Origin: CAVVAL01 sp963742725
Lineage (GTDB): Bacteria > Actinomycetota > Actinomycetes > Mycobacteriales > Cryptosporangiaceae
Reading direction: 5' to 3'
DNA length: 64,000 bases
Assembly: GCA_963742725.1 (NCBI GenBank)
Contig: CAVUMX010000004.1
Coordinates: forward strand, 806,001-870,000
Part shown: piece after piece, positions 1 to 8,481 of the stretch
How positions within the stretch are numbered: the stretch's first letter is position 1
Layout of the letters: every line of letters starts with the position of its first letter
Translations under genes and position numbers: made by a program
Notes under the pieces: generated by a model
The model's input: the letters and a program-made list of their open reading frames with translations, nothing else
Told to the model about the DNA's origin: nothing
The model's database searches: none

Positions 1-698
1 TTCGTCACAGAGCCGGAGAAGAAGTTCCGCCACCGCACATCGACCGAGCTGGAGCCGGCGCCCGTCTCCGCGCGGAATACCAGCACGGTCCCGTCGGCGC
101 TAACCGTCATTCCCGCGTTGAGCGCCACAGCGGCGCCGCCCATCAGAAGATTGGGGATGTCCAGCGGCCTGGTGAACGACGGGAATGCGCGCCGAATCAG
201 GGCTTCCGCCTCGCGCAGCACCGCCTCTCGGTCGACAGACGGCGGAAGCGGCAGATTCTCCGGCCACTCCACATCAGCGAGGGTGCCCCGAACCACAGGC
301 ACCCCACGGCCAGGCGACGTAGATGTCTCGTTGCCAACGAAGTAGTCCAGGTCGACGACCACGGTGAGCGGCACCGCCAACACCCGCCCCGGCGGATCGT
401 TGGGATGCGACAGCACGTCCTCGGTGGTGGTCACATGAACCAAGACATCCTGGGCAAGCTGCGTCTGGAACCCGTCTGCCGAGAGACCGTAGGACAGCCC
501 ATGCGACTCGTAGAAGACCGCGAACCGGCCGGGCTTGCTGTGCCGTAGCTCGTTCCCTGTGAACTCGACCTGCTGCACCGTCAGCGAGACGCCGGCAACC
601 TCGAACGGCGGCGGCGGGCAGATCTTCCGAGACCGGAGACCGGCCGCCACAGCCCGAAGAAGGACCGGCACCTGAACCTGAATGTCGAACTCGGCCAT
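1..698 (-). CDS. Unknown protein, C-terminus beyond window edge
   Basis: The frame is open from an ATG at 698 to the left edge, so about 232 residues are visible and the C-terminus is missing. The start has a GGGAG ribosome site seven bases upstream. The protein begins MAEFDIQVQVPVLLRAVAAG and is a mixed, mostly polar sequence with no signal peptide or membrane segment, and I recognise no family. The third codon position is strongly G/C, which supports real coding. The same frame stays open upstream of the ATG to about 1034, so the annotated start may be internal to a longer, broken gene. Function unknown. Confidence 0.7.
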   Translation of the reverse strand, partial: MAEFDIQVQVPVLLRAVAAGLRSRKICPPPPFEVAGVSLTVQQVEFTGNELRHSKPGRFAVFYESHGLSYGLSADGFQTQLAQDVLVHVTTTEDVLSHPNDPPGRVLAVPLTVVVDLDYFVGNETSTSPGRGVPVVRGTLADVEWPENLPLPPSVDREAVLREAEALIRRAFPSFTRPLDIPNLLMGGAAVALNAGMTVSADGTVLVFRAETGAGSSSVDVRWRNFFSGSVT

Positions 699-1034
699 CG
701 TCGGCTCCCACCCGCGACCAAACGCTGCCTTCTCATAGTCCCCTCGACCCGCGCCTTTCGCCGCGAGCCTCGCTGCAGCCGGCCTGTCGCGGTCAGCCCC
801 GGAAGGGCCGATCGCTTGCAGGCGCTCCAGGACCGCCTCCGGGCTGAGCGACGGGTCGCCCAGTGTCAACCTGGTTACCTCGTTGTGCCGCCGAATGCCT
901 TCCCAGCGCCGGGGGCGCCTTCTAGGGTTCGCCTTGGGGTGCTTACGGGCGTGCTCGGCGGCGATATGGGCGATGTCCCAGCTCGGGGAGATTTCGAGCT
1001 TGGTGAGGATGTGGGAGACGTGCGTCTGTCCGCA
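699..1034 (-). other. In-frame open extension upstream of the first gene
   Basis: Reading the minus strand in the frame of the gene at 1-698, about 110 codons run without a stop from roughly 1034 to 699. The part nearest 1020 has very high G/C at codon third positions and reads THVSHILTKLEIS, which resembles the recognition helix of LuxR- or resolvase-like HTH domains. No good start codon was found, and the frame stops looking coding where the transposase relic begins. I infer the remains of the 5' part of a gene cut by insertion, or a small neighbouring gene that has lost its start. Confidence 0.35.
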
Positions 1035-1035
1035 G

Positions 1036-1330
1036 CTACCTGCACCTGTTCCGGACGACGAGTACCTCAAGCTCAAGGAGGCACGCGCCGCCTGCGCCCA
1101 CCTCGACGCCCTCGCCGGCCACATCACCACGTTCGCCGAGATGCTCACCGGCCGGCACGGCGACGGTCCGACACCAGGATCACCGCCGTCGAAGCGGACG
1201 ATCTACCCGACCTGCCCTGCTTCGCCGCCGGACTCAAACGAGACCACGCCGCCGACACGAACGGCCTGATCCTGCCCTACAGTTCCCGACCTGCTCCGCA
1301 AACGAGCGGGCCCGCAGGGTCAAGGTCGGA
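1036..1330 (+). pseudogene. ISL3-family transposase C-terminal relic, frameshifted
   Basis: Two overlapping plus-strand frames join to give a recognisable stretch of an ISL3-type transposase. The first covers LAGHITTFAEMLTGRHGD (about 1110-1165). The second continues with TRITAVEADDLPDLPCFAAG and then LKRDHAADTNGLILPYSS up to about 1292. The frame changes near 1165-1175, apparently through a small deletion. In intact family members the sequence goes on with an AVEG-type DDE glutamate segment, but here similarity stops after LPYSS. There is no N-terminal zinc-finger or DNA-binding part and no terminal repeat was seen. It is a dead fragment, judged from memory of the family, not by alignment. 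Confidence 0.65.
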
Positions 1331-1635
1331 GGGCTGGTGTGAATAGCATGCGGCCGTTGGCTGCTTGCCGGCCCCACAGCGATGCGGCCAGTTCGAGGTC
1401 GGAAGATGACCAGACGCGATGACGTCGGCGAGCCTTTTGACGGCTATGGCGCCGAGGACACGATGCTCGACGGAGACGGCGACAACACCGGGGATGCCGG
1501 TGACCGATATCAAGGCTTCCCGAACGCCCTAGCGGCGCGCTGGTCTTTCGTCTCGACGGCGTCAGGATGCGGACGCAGATTGGTTTCGATGAGCAGCTCC
1601 GCGTCAGGATGCCGTGGTGCCGCTTTGCGCGATGG
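1331..1635. other. Intergenic stretch without a supported gene
   Basis: Small open frames exist on both strands (for example minus 1277-1513), but none has a ribosome site, family resemblance or consistent codon bias. Nothing else was seen here. Confidence 0.5.
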
Positions 1636-4600
1636 CTATCCGCAGGTTCGGCGGTAGGGGATGGACGACAGGTGGGTGGCCCACTCCTGCCGGGTCAGGC
1701 CGCCGCCGGCCGCGCAGACCTCGTCCTTCGCGGCGTCGCTGTCCAGCGTCCAGTGGAGGATCTTGCCGTCTTCGCCGCCGGAGATCAGGTCGTCGTCGGG
1801 GGTGAACGCCAGGCCGCGGATCCGGGCGGTGTGGCCGGTGAGGGTGGCGACACGGCGCCGGCTGGCGACGTCCCAGACGATGATCGACCGGTCGTCGCCG
1901 GCCGAGGCGAGGCGCTGCCCGTCGCGGCTGAACGCGAGGACGTGGATCGGAGCGGTGTGTTTGCGCAGCGTGGCCAGTTCCTTGCGGGTGTCGGCGTCCC
2001 ACAGCTTGATCGTGCGGCTGTCGCCCGCGGTGGCGAGCAGCGATCCGTCGGGGCTGGCGACGATGTCCTGGACCGCGCCTTGGCGGGTGGGGGTGGCGCC
2101 GAGGTAGGTCCCCTTGTCGGTGTCCCAGGCGTGGATGGTGCCGGTGACGCTGGTGGCGACGCGGCGTCGGCGGGCCCCGTCGAACAGGACGGACGTAGCG
2201 AACTTGTACTCGTACCGCGAGCTGACGTCCTCCGGCTTGGTGGGGTTTCTGACGTCCCAGGTGTAGACGCCGAGGGACGCGGCCGCCAGTAGCCGGCCGG
2301 TCGGGTCGAACGCGAGGTCGGTGGCCGCGCCTGCGCCGCTGACCCGGATCGGCGCGCTGATGCGTTGCCGGCGCTTGATGTCCCACAAGGTGACGACATT
2401 GTTCCTGGTCAGCGAGGCCAGTGTCGTGCCGTCCGTGCTGAAGGCCACCGACTCGACCTGGTCGGGATGGCCGTCGAGAACGGCCAGCGGCCGCCCGCGC
2501 ACGTCCCAGAGACGCACCGCTCTGTCCGTTCCGGCCGAGGCGACGACGGTCCCGGCCGGGCTGACCTCGACGTCCTTGACCTGAGCGTCGAATCCGTCGA
2601 AGTACTGACTCCACAGCAGCTCGTTGACCACGATGCTGCCGTTGAATCCCGCCGATGCCAGCACCTCGCCGCCGCTGCTCATCGCGACCGCTGTGGTCTC
2701 GGTCCGACCGCGGTCCTGGAATCTTTGTGTCCGCACGCGTCGCCGCGTGTCCCATAGGCTGATCGAGCCGTTCTCGTCGGCGACCGCGATCTTGTCGCCG
2801 GCGGGGTTCGAGATCGTCCACGAGAAGAGGCTGGGCAGCGGGGCGCGCGGCACGAGCTGGCCCCGGACCAGGTCCCACAGGTAGACGCCCTGATCGTCGG
2901 CCGAGGCCGCGAGTGTCGACCCTCCGAACTCGACGGAGAAGACGTGCTTGGCGTCCAGCTCGGCGACGGGTCTACCGGTCGCCATGGACCACACGACCGG
3001 CCGTTCGGTCGGGGTGGTGGAGACCAGGAGCGACCCGTCCGGGCTGAACGCCAGCGACGTCGGGCCGGCCTTGTGCTTGCGGAACACCCGCGGCGCGGCC
3101 GGTTCGGCGCGGCCGTGTACGTCGTACACCGCGACCTCGCCCTTGCTGGTGCCGACCGCGACCAGGCGCCCGTCGGGACTGACGGCCAGTGCGCCGGTCA
3201 GTCCGTCGACGGTGATTCGTTGCCGTATCCGGTAGCTGTCGCCGTCGTGGACGAAGACCGTGCCGGACCCGGTCCCGGACGAGGTCCACACCAGCACCGA
3301 TTCGTCCGCGCTCCAGGTCACGTCCATGCCGCGGCCGCCCATTCCCGTGAGGGTGTGGAGCTTGGTGCGGGCGCCTGCGTCCCAGATGGTCGCGGAGCCA
3401 CCGGAGTGGGTCGCGGCCAGGACCGTGCCGTTGCCGGCCAGCGCAATACCGTAAACCGCCGGGCCACCGACGTTGAGCTCGATACGCGGGAGCGCGGAGG
3501 TGGCGCTCGCGACGCTTCCCAGCGTGTCGGCGTCCGGCCGAAGCTCCGCTGCCGCCACAGCGAGCCGCCCCGCGAGTTTCGGGTCGGTGGCGAGCAGGGA
3601 TCGTGACTGGAGCGCGAGTTCGCCGGCGAGTGCGGCGCGCTCCTGGTCCCGCGCGTCCTGGCGCTGTTTCACCGCGGCCACCACGCCGACCACGGCGACG
3701 ACGAGCAGCACCGTGACGATCGCGATCAGGCGCTGGAGCATCCGGGTGCGGCGGCGGTCTCGGGTCCGCGCGGCCTCCGCGGTGACCGCGCTGGCGGCCA
3801 GATAGGCGGCTTCGAGTTCGTTCAGCTCACCGGGCCGGTCCGCCGCCCACGCCGTGGCGACCTCCAGCTGGGCGCCCCGGTACAGGGCGCCGGGATCGCG
3901 GGCCAGCGAATGCCAGGCCTGCGCGGCATCGGTGAGCCGGCGGTGGACCTGGAGGGCGTCGCGGTCGTCGGTGAGCCAGCGGTGCAACCGTGGCCATGCC
4001 CGGATCAGCGCCTCGTGCGCCACCTCGACCCGGTCGTCGCCGACGACGATCAGCCGCGCCTCGGTAAGTTCGTCGAGCACCCGCGCGACGACGTCCGGAC
4101 CGGCGACTCCGTCGAGTTCGCTCCGGACGATCGGGCGACGCGTGTCCTCCGTTCCGTCCCCGAGCGCGGTGAGCCGGAGGAAGACCCGTCGGGCGGCATC
4201 CCGCTCGACCTGTGCGAATCCCGCGTAGACCCGTTCAGCCGTCTGCGCGATCGCACCGCGCATCCCGCCCGTCGCCTGATATCCGTCCAGGGTGAGGTCC
4301 GCGCCGGCCCGGCGTCGCCACGTCTCCCGCAGCGCGTGGGAGACGAGCGGGAGCGCACCCGGCTCGTGGGCCGCGTCCGCGAGCACGGTGGCGACGAGAT
4401 CCGGGGCTACGCCGATGCCGGCGTGGGCGGCCGGGCGCGTCACGATCTCCCGCAACTCGTCGGACGACACGGGGCCGACCAGCATCTGCGCCTCACCGGC
4501 GAGCGCGTCGACGAGCCCGGGGTGCTGGCTGACATGTGTGAGGAAGTCGGCGCGGATCCCGAGGACGACGGTCGTGCGCCGCCCGTCACCGTGGCTCGCG

Positions 4601-5370
4601 TCCAGCAACGCGTCGAGGAAGACCCGCCGCTCGGCATCGTCCGCGCAGAGCGTGAACACCTCCTCGAACTGATCCACCACGAGCAGCGCGCGGACGTCGT
4701 CCGGCCCGGCGGCCAGGGCGCTGCGGACCGCGATGTCGAGGCCGGCCGGCCCGTCCGCCAACTCCGCCCGGACGTCGTGCACTTCGCGGCCGGTCATCTT
4801 CGCGACCTGCCCGGCGAGCGCGTCGAGGGGGTGCTCGGTCGGTGTCATGACCATCGTGCGCCAGCGCCGGGCCGTCGACGGGTCAGCCGCCACAGCCCCG
4901 AGGAGGCCAGCCCCCAACAACGACGACTTGCCACTTCCCGACCCGCCGAACACACCGACCATCGGCAGCCGGCCGACCCGGTCCAGCAGCCGGTCGATCA
5001 GCGCGGACCGGCCGAAATACCACTCGGCCTCCTCCGCCTGGAACGCCGTCAGACCCTGGTAAGGGCAACGTTCCGCCACGGCCGGCGCCAGCTCGGACCC
5101 GGACCCCGCAGCAGCGGCGCTCCACCGCTCCCGCCAGCCGTCGACGTCACCGCCACACGCCTCCACGTACGCCAGCGTCACCTCCAGCGACGCGAGCCGG
5201 CTCCCCTTCGCGGCCTCAGCCAGCGTGCTCGCCGAATAGTGCGCCCGCTTGGCGAGGACACGGTAGCTCGGGTTGCCGGCCCGTTCCCGCAGCTGACGCA
5301 GCTCCCAGGCGAGCCTCTCCACTGGCCCGGCGTCCGGATCAACAGGCTTCTCAGGACGTCCCACAGCCAA
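1636..5370 (-). CDS. HTH-STAND NTPase with transmembrane segment and WD40 repeats
   Basis: This 1244-residue protein has the usual actinobacterial order. An N-terminal helix-turn-helix-like region (about 15-85) precedes a conserved CPYQGLTAFQ-type linker, followed by the nSTAND1 NTPase with Walker A GGSGSGKS at about 142-149 and Walker B LLVVDQFEEVF. A hydrophobic segment near 545-568 comes next, then a C-terminal WD40 propeller of about a dozen repeats (WDVRGR, LWDTRR and similar) from about 620 to the end. Such proteins are thought to sense a ligand or partner through the propeller and to oligomerise through the NTPase; some STAND families act in defence or signalling. The target here is unknown. 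The start is TTG at 5370 with GGAG upstream; GTG at 5364 is an alternative. Confidence 0.9.
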   Translation of the reverse strand: MAVGRPEKPVDPDAGPVERLAWELRQLRERAGNPSYRVLAKRAHYSASTLAEAAKGSRLASLEVTLAYVEACGGDVDGWRERWSAAAAGSGSELAPAVAERCPYQGLTAFQAEEAEWYFGRSALIDRLLDRVGRLPMVGVFGGSGSGKSSLLGAGLLGAVAADPSTARRWRTMVMTPTEHPLDALAGQVAKMTGREVHDVRAELADGPAGLDIAVRSALAAGPDDVRALLVVDQFEEVFTLCADDAERRVFLDALLDASHGDGRRTTVVLGIRADFLTHVSQHPGLVDALAGEAQMLVGPVSSDELREIVTRPAAHAGIGVAPDLVATVLADAAHEPGALPLVSHALRETWRRRAGADLTLDGYQATGGMRGAIAQTAERVYAGFAQVERDAARRVFLRLTALGDGTEDTRRPIVRSELDGVAGPDVVARVLDELTEARLIVVGDDRVEVAHEALIRAWPRLHRWLTDDRDALQVHRRLTDAAQAWHSLARDPGALYRGAQLEVATAWAADRPGELNELEAAYLAASAVTAEAARTRDRRRTRMLQRLIAIVTVLLVVAVVGVVAAVKQRQDARDQERAALAGELALQSRSLLATDPKLAGRLAVAAAELRPDADTLGSVASATSALPRIELNVGGPAVYGIALAGNGTVLAATHSGGSATIWDAGARTKLHTLTGMGGRGMDVTWSADESVLVWTSSGTGSGTVFVHDGDSYRIRQRITVDGLTGALAVSPDGRLVAVGTSKGEVAVYDVHGRAEPAAPRVFRKHKAGPTSLAFSPDGSLLVSTTPTERPVVWSMATGRPVAELDAKHVFSVEFGGSTLAASADDQGVYLWDLVRGQLVPRAPLPSLFSWTISNPAGDKIAVADENGSISLWDTRRRVRTQRFQDRGRTETTAVAMSSGGEVLASAGFNGSIVVNELLWSQYFDGFDAQVKDVEVSPAGTVVASAGTDRAVRLWDVRGRPLAVLDGHPDQVESVAFSTDGTTLASLTRNNVVTLWDIKRRQRISAPIRVSGAGAATDLAFDPTGRLLAAASLGVYTWDVRNPTKPEDVSSRYEYKFATSVLFDGARRRRVATSVTGTIHAWDTDKGTYLGATPTRQGAVQDIVASPDGSLLATAGDSRTIKLWDADTRKELATLRKHTAPIHVLAFSRDGQRLASAGDDRSIIVWDVASRRRVATLTGHTARIRGLAFTPDDDLISGGEDGKILHWTLDSDAAKDEVCAAGGGLTRQEWATHLSSIPYRRTCG

Positions 5371-5722
5371 CCCCCGCTCCCGTTGTCCGGCGTTGCTTGT
5401 CTGGCGCCCCGACCAGTGTCGGACAAGTCATCGGGACCTCACTGTCGAACCCGAAACGTGTTGCCAACCCGTGAGGACGATATTGGAAGCAAGGCTCACG
5501 CCGCGGCACGGCGTCCTGGGCAACGGCCATCGTGACATCTGGGCGGCTGGCGTTGGCACCCGCGATCGCCGCCCCAGTTGCCTACGACATGACTACATCT
5601 GGGCAACCGGCCCGATGAACCGCCCCGGGTTTGGTAGCGGCCCTGGGCTGCCCCGGGTTCTGTGGAGTCGGATCGCTGGAACTGTCGGTGGTGCCCACGC
5701 GTGCGTGCAGTCGCTTTGGATG
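5371..5722. other. Intergenic region between STAND gene and tRNA-like gene
   Basis: About 350 bases without a supported gene. It holds the promoter side of the STAND gene and a short direct repeat ACATCTGGGC at about 5534 and 5594. No protein family or structured RNA was recognised. Confidence 0.4.
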
Positions 5723-5798
5723 TGGCCTCGCTGACCGGGCTCGAACCGGCGCCCACCCGGACCAAGAGCCGGGCGCTCTACCACTGAGCTACAGCGAG
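5723..5798 (-). tRNA. tRNA-like gene with 8-nt anticodon loop, CCA encoded
   Basis: The minus strand folds into a full cloverleaf. The acceptor stem is CTCGCTG/CAGCGAG, then TA, a D-arm GCTC-AGTGGTA-GAGC, an anticodon stem CCCGG/CCGGG, a five-base variable loop, a T-arm GCCGG-TTCGAGC-CCGGT, discriminator G and an encoded CCA. The anticodon loop is CTCTTGGT, eight bases instead of seven, so identity is uncertain: CUU (Lys) or UUG (Gln) depending on register, or a four-base anticodon. It begins only ten bases after the stop of the gene at 5809-7257 and may be co-transcribed with it. It could be a working unusual tRNA, a frameshift-suppressor type, or a decayed copy. Confidence 0.7.
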
Positions 5799-5808
5799 GC
5801 CACAGGCA

Positions 5809-7257
5809 TCATGGTGTAGGACCGCCGTCGTTGTCATCCGGATTGGTCGCGGGTCGCAGCGGCAGGTCGCTGGCCACTACACCGGCGGCGAGCCCGGCCG
5901 CGGCGTCGGCGGCCAGGTCGGGCTTGACCCGCTTGCCGCTGAACACCCCGGCGTCGCGGAGCAGCAACGCCCATGCCGGGTCGGCGATGGTGACACCGTG
6001 CACCAGCTCAGGGGTGGGCCGGAACGTACCGACCTTTCGCTCGGACGTCGGCGCGGTCCAACCGCGGGCGACCGGGTCGACGCCGGCGGCGCGGCAGGCC
6101 TCGGCCACGGTGGACCGCGTGCATGCCGCGCGACCGTCGAGCACCTCCCATGGCAGAGGCAGGGCCGCCCAGGCCGCGGTGTCCGGATCGACGTCACCTC
6201 CCGTCGCGCCGTGCCACCAGACCAGGTCGCCGGCCATCAGCCGCATCACCTTGCCCGGGCAGGCGACATCGAGCAGCTCCAGCGTTCCGGTCGCGGCGAG
6301 TGTCGCCAACCATGCAGTCCGCGCGCTGTTGAACGCCTGGGCGGCCGTGTTCCATGTCGAGGAGTCGTTGCCTCGCCGCAGGACCATGCGGTCTCGGTCG
6401 ATGTCGTTCTCGGCCCAGGTCTTCTCCAGCAGCTCGGCGGCCACGCGCATCTGCGCGGACCAACGGCCCAGCATCTCGCCTTGATCAGTGTCGCTGAGCC
6501 GCGCCACCACGTCCGGAGCCGGATAGGCGCGCGAGATCATCCACCAGTCCGTCGAGCGCGACGCTTCGCAGCGGTCCAGCAGCATGCGCGCGATCTCGTC
6601 GAACGCGGGGTCCTTGCCCGCGAGGCTGAACTCTCGCCGCAGGTTCCGCTTGGCCGCGTAGTACGCGACGAAGCATGCCGCGTCAGGGTCGGCGCGGAAC
6701 CGCTTCAATGGGATCTCGGCGACCAGACCGGACCGGCCCTGGACGATGAGCGTGCGCTTGAGCAGTTCGCGCTCCATCCGGTCCGCCTTGGCAGCGACGT
6801 TTCGCAGTAGCCGGAACTGGCGGTTGTACTGGCGCTTCGTCAACTCGACCCCGGCCGCCGCCCGCGCCGCCCGATCGAGGCGGTCGGCGAGGAAATCTGT
6901 CCGATCCGGCGCCCATCGCAGCGGCCGGCCAGCCATGGCGGTGGCCCGCCGAACCTCGGCCGGATCGGCGGCATCGATCCTGGGCTCGACACCGAAGACC
7001 CGTGCCAGCGTGGCCAGCTGCCGGTCCGCGTCGACCGGGCGGGCGAAGTCCTCCGACATGCTCGAGAAGGAGCCCGTCTCCCGCAACGACGACCGGGACG
7101 CACGCTGGATCACCCGGCCCTCGGACCAGCTCAGCGCCGGGCCCAGTGCGTCCATGACCAGCCGTGCGACATCCTCCGGGCGGCGCCGCGCATCCAGCGA
7201 AGCGTGCAGCTCCGCCAGCACCTCGTCGGCCGGGCGGCCCTTTCCTCGACGTGTCAT
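5809..7257 (-). CDS. Unknown protein lying between two tRNA-like repeats
   Basis: A 482-residue soluble protein starting MTRRGKGRPADEVLAELHAS; an upstream ATG at 7305 would add 16 residues but lies inside the tRNA-derived repeat, so 7257 is preferred. It is rich in Arg, Ala and Asp, mostly helical in appearance (DFLADRLDRAARAAAG, QYNRQFRLLRNVAAKADRME), with a C-terminal tail of prolines and acids. No signal peptide, membrane segment or catalytic motif was recognised. It is bracketed by a tRNA 3'-half copy at 7307-7355 upstream and the complete tRNA-like gene ten bases downstream. That arrangement suggests a small gene-plus-tRNA unit that was duplicated or inserted. Function unknown. Confidence 0.75.
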   Translation of the reverse strand: MTRRGKGRPADEVLAELHASLDARRRPEDVARLVMDALGPALSWSEGRVIQRASRSSLRETGSFSSMSEDFARPVDADRQLATLARVFGVEPRIDAADPAEVRRATAMAGRPLRWAPDRTDFLADRLDRAARAAAGVELTKRQYNRQFRLLRNVAAKADRMERELLKRTLIVQGRSGLVAEIPLKRFRADPDAACFVAYYAAKRNLRREFSLAGKDPAFDEIARMLLDRCEASRSTDWWMISRAYPAPDVVARLSDTDQGEMLGRWSAQMRVAAELLEKTWAENDIDRDRMVLRRGNDSSTWNTAAQAFNSARTAWLATLAATGTLELLDVACPGKVMRLMAGDLVWWHGATGGDVDPDTAAWAALPLPWEVLDGRAACTRSTVAEACRAAGVDPVARGWTAPTSERKVGTFRPTPELVHGVTIADPAWALLLRDAGVFSGKRVKPDLAADAAAGLAAGVVASDLPLRPATNPDDNDGGPTP

Positions 7258-7306
7258 GAAACGACACCATGCCAGCACAGCCAAGGACGATCCACAGAAA
7301 ATCACC

Positions 7307-7355
7307 GGCCTCGTTGACCGGGCTCGAACCGGCGCCCACCAGGGCCAGGAGCCGG
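7307..7355 (-). repeat. 49-bp partial copy of the tRNA-like gene
   Basis: This segment matches 5724-5772 in 45 of 49 positions in the same orientation. It covers the 3' side of the anticodon arm, variable loop, T-arm and acceptor 3' strand. The 5' half of a tRNA is absent. It also carries the extra base in the anticodon-loop part (CTCCTGGC). It looks like an attachment-type or duplication scar bounding the unknown gene. Confidence 0.75.
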
Positions 7356-7403
7356 CTCGGTGGACACGCGTTCATGCACTCGACATAACATAAAATATCG
7401 GCA

Positions 7404-7844
7404 CTAAACGGTAGGCTCAAAGTCGGACTCGTCGGCGATCGAACCATCGGGCCGGAGCCCAAACCGGCGGATCAATTGCCTTTCATTGTCGGAGGCACTT
7501 CGAGGCAGCTCAATGAGCTGACGAGCGGCGGCGCTGTCGCCGGCGGCGGCGCGGCGTTGGAGTAGTTGGATCGCCTTGATGTCGCCACGCTCGGCCAGCA
7601 GATGGGCCAGCCGGTACGCGGCGTGCTCGTCGCCACCGTCGGCGCGCGTCCGTAGGCCATCGATCTCGCCCTGCTCAGCCAGCAGCTCGGCCGGCCGGAT
7701 TGCGGTGTCGCCGTCGTCACCGGCGGGGAGACCGCGCGTCCTGTTGGGCACCCGTCGACCGTCGCGGTGACGGCCTACAGAGCGGTCGAAGACGAACACG
7801 GCATCAGCTGATGCACTGGCCACCGTGTCGCGCGGCGGCCACAT
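7404..7844 (-). pseudogene. Truncated repeat protein (Sel1/TPR-like helical repeats)
   Basis: The minus-strand frame contains degenerate helical repeats of the sort common in actinomycetes: AELLAEQGEIDGLRTRADGG, then HAAYRLAHLLAERGDIKAIQ, and AAAGDSAAARQLIEL. Full-length relatives have many such units; only about two and a half are left. The frame before the repeats (from 7844) lacks family resemblance, and its possible start overlaps the operator of the divergent ArsR gene. I regard it as the C-terminal remnant of a larger repeat gene, possibly not expressed. Family assignment is by pattern only. Confidence 0.5.
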
Positions 7845-7892
7845 CCTAAAGATAACTTGCGAAAGGTATCGTTCTAAAGCTATCTTTAGGAT
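7843..7892 (+). promoter_or_regulatory. Operator: 12-bp perfect inverted repeat before the ArsR gene
   Basis: ATCCTAAAGATA (7843-7854) and TATCTTTAGGAT (7881-7892) are perfect inverted copies separated by 26 bases, in an AT-rich patch. The right arm ends directly before the ATG at 7893. Position and symmetry fit an autoregulatory site for the winged-helix repressor that follows. Confidence 0.75.
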
Positions 7893-8480
7893 ATGGGCGT
7901 GCCAGAGGTGAAGTTGTCGGATCCGCGAACGCTGCGGGGGTACGCACATCCGTTGCGGATGGCGTTGATGGGGCTGCTCCGCCAGGAAGGCCCCATGACC
8001 GCCACCCAGGCCGCTGAGCACCTGAGCGAGAGCGTGCCGAGCTGCTCGTTCCATCTGCGCCAGCTGGCCAAGTACGGCCTCGCCGAGCGGGTCGAAGGCG
8101 CCGACCGTCGGGAGCGGCCATGGCGTGCCACGGCGCCGACCACCTCATGGGAAGACGTCTCGGACGATCCGGCTACCCAGGCAGCGGCCGACCAACTCAA
8201 CGCCGTGATCCTGGACAACCACATGAGACAGGCCCAGGCGTTCCTCGCCCAGCGTGGCAACGAATCGGCGGAGTGGCGCCAGGTCACCGGCTTCGACGAC
8301 GCGCTCATCTACGTCACCGCGCCGGAGCTGGCCGAACTCGTCCGCAAGATCGAGGGGCTCCTGGCGGAGTTCGACGAGCGCCTCACCGCTCCGTCGACCA
8401 GGCCAGCGGGGGCACGTGGCGTCAGCTTCATCCAGATGGTGCTGACCGCGCAGCAGACCAAGGATAGGCCGGCCCGATGA
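7893..8480 (+). CDS. ArsR-type winged-helix transcriptional regulator
   Basis: A 195-residue DNA-binding protein. The N-terminal winged helix (about 10-85) has the ArsR/SmtB pattern: LRGYAHPLRMALMGLLRQE, MTATQAAEHLSESVPSCSFH and LRQLAKYGLAER. The longer C-terminal half is helical and resembles the ligand or dimerisation part of HTH_20-type regulators that control drug efflux. The ATG follows the right operator arm with no room for a ribosome site, so the mRNA may be leaderless. The stop is one base before the start of the MFS gene, so the two form one operon. It probably represses the transporter until a compound binds; the ligand is not visible. Confidence 0.85.
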   Translation: MGVPEVKLSDPRTLRGYAHPLRMALMGLLRQEGPMTATQAAEHLSESVPSCSFHLRQLAKYGLAERVEGADRRERPWRATAPTTSWEDVSDDPATQAAADQLNAVILDNHMRQAQAFLAQRGNESAEWRQVTGFDDALIYVTAPELAELVRKIEGLLAEFDERLTAPSTRPAGARGVSFIQMVLTAQQTKDRPAR

Positions 8481-8481
8481 C

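Noticed and set aside
1277..1513. 78-codon minus-strand frame with GIPGVVAVSVEHRVLGAIAV
   Set aside because: Slight likeness to a sugar-binding regulator end, but too short, with no ribosome site and overlap with the ISL3 relic.
3910..5535. 541-codon plus-strand frame opposite the STAND gene
   Set aside because: Antisense shadow without family resemblance; high GC keeps several frames open.
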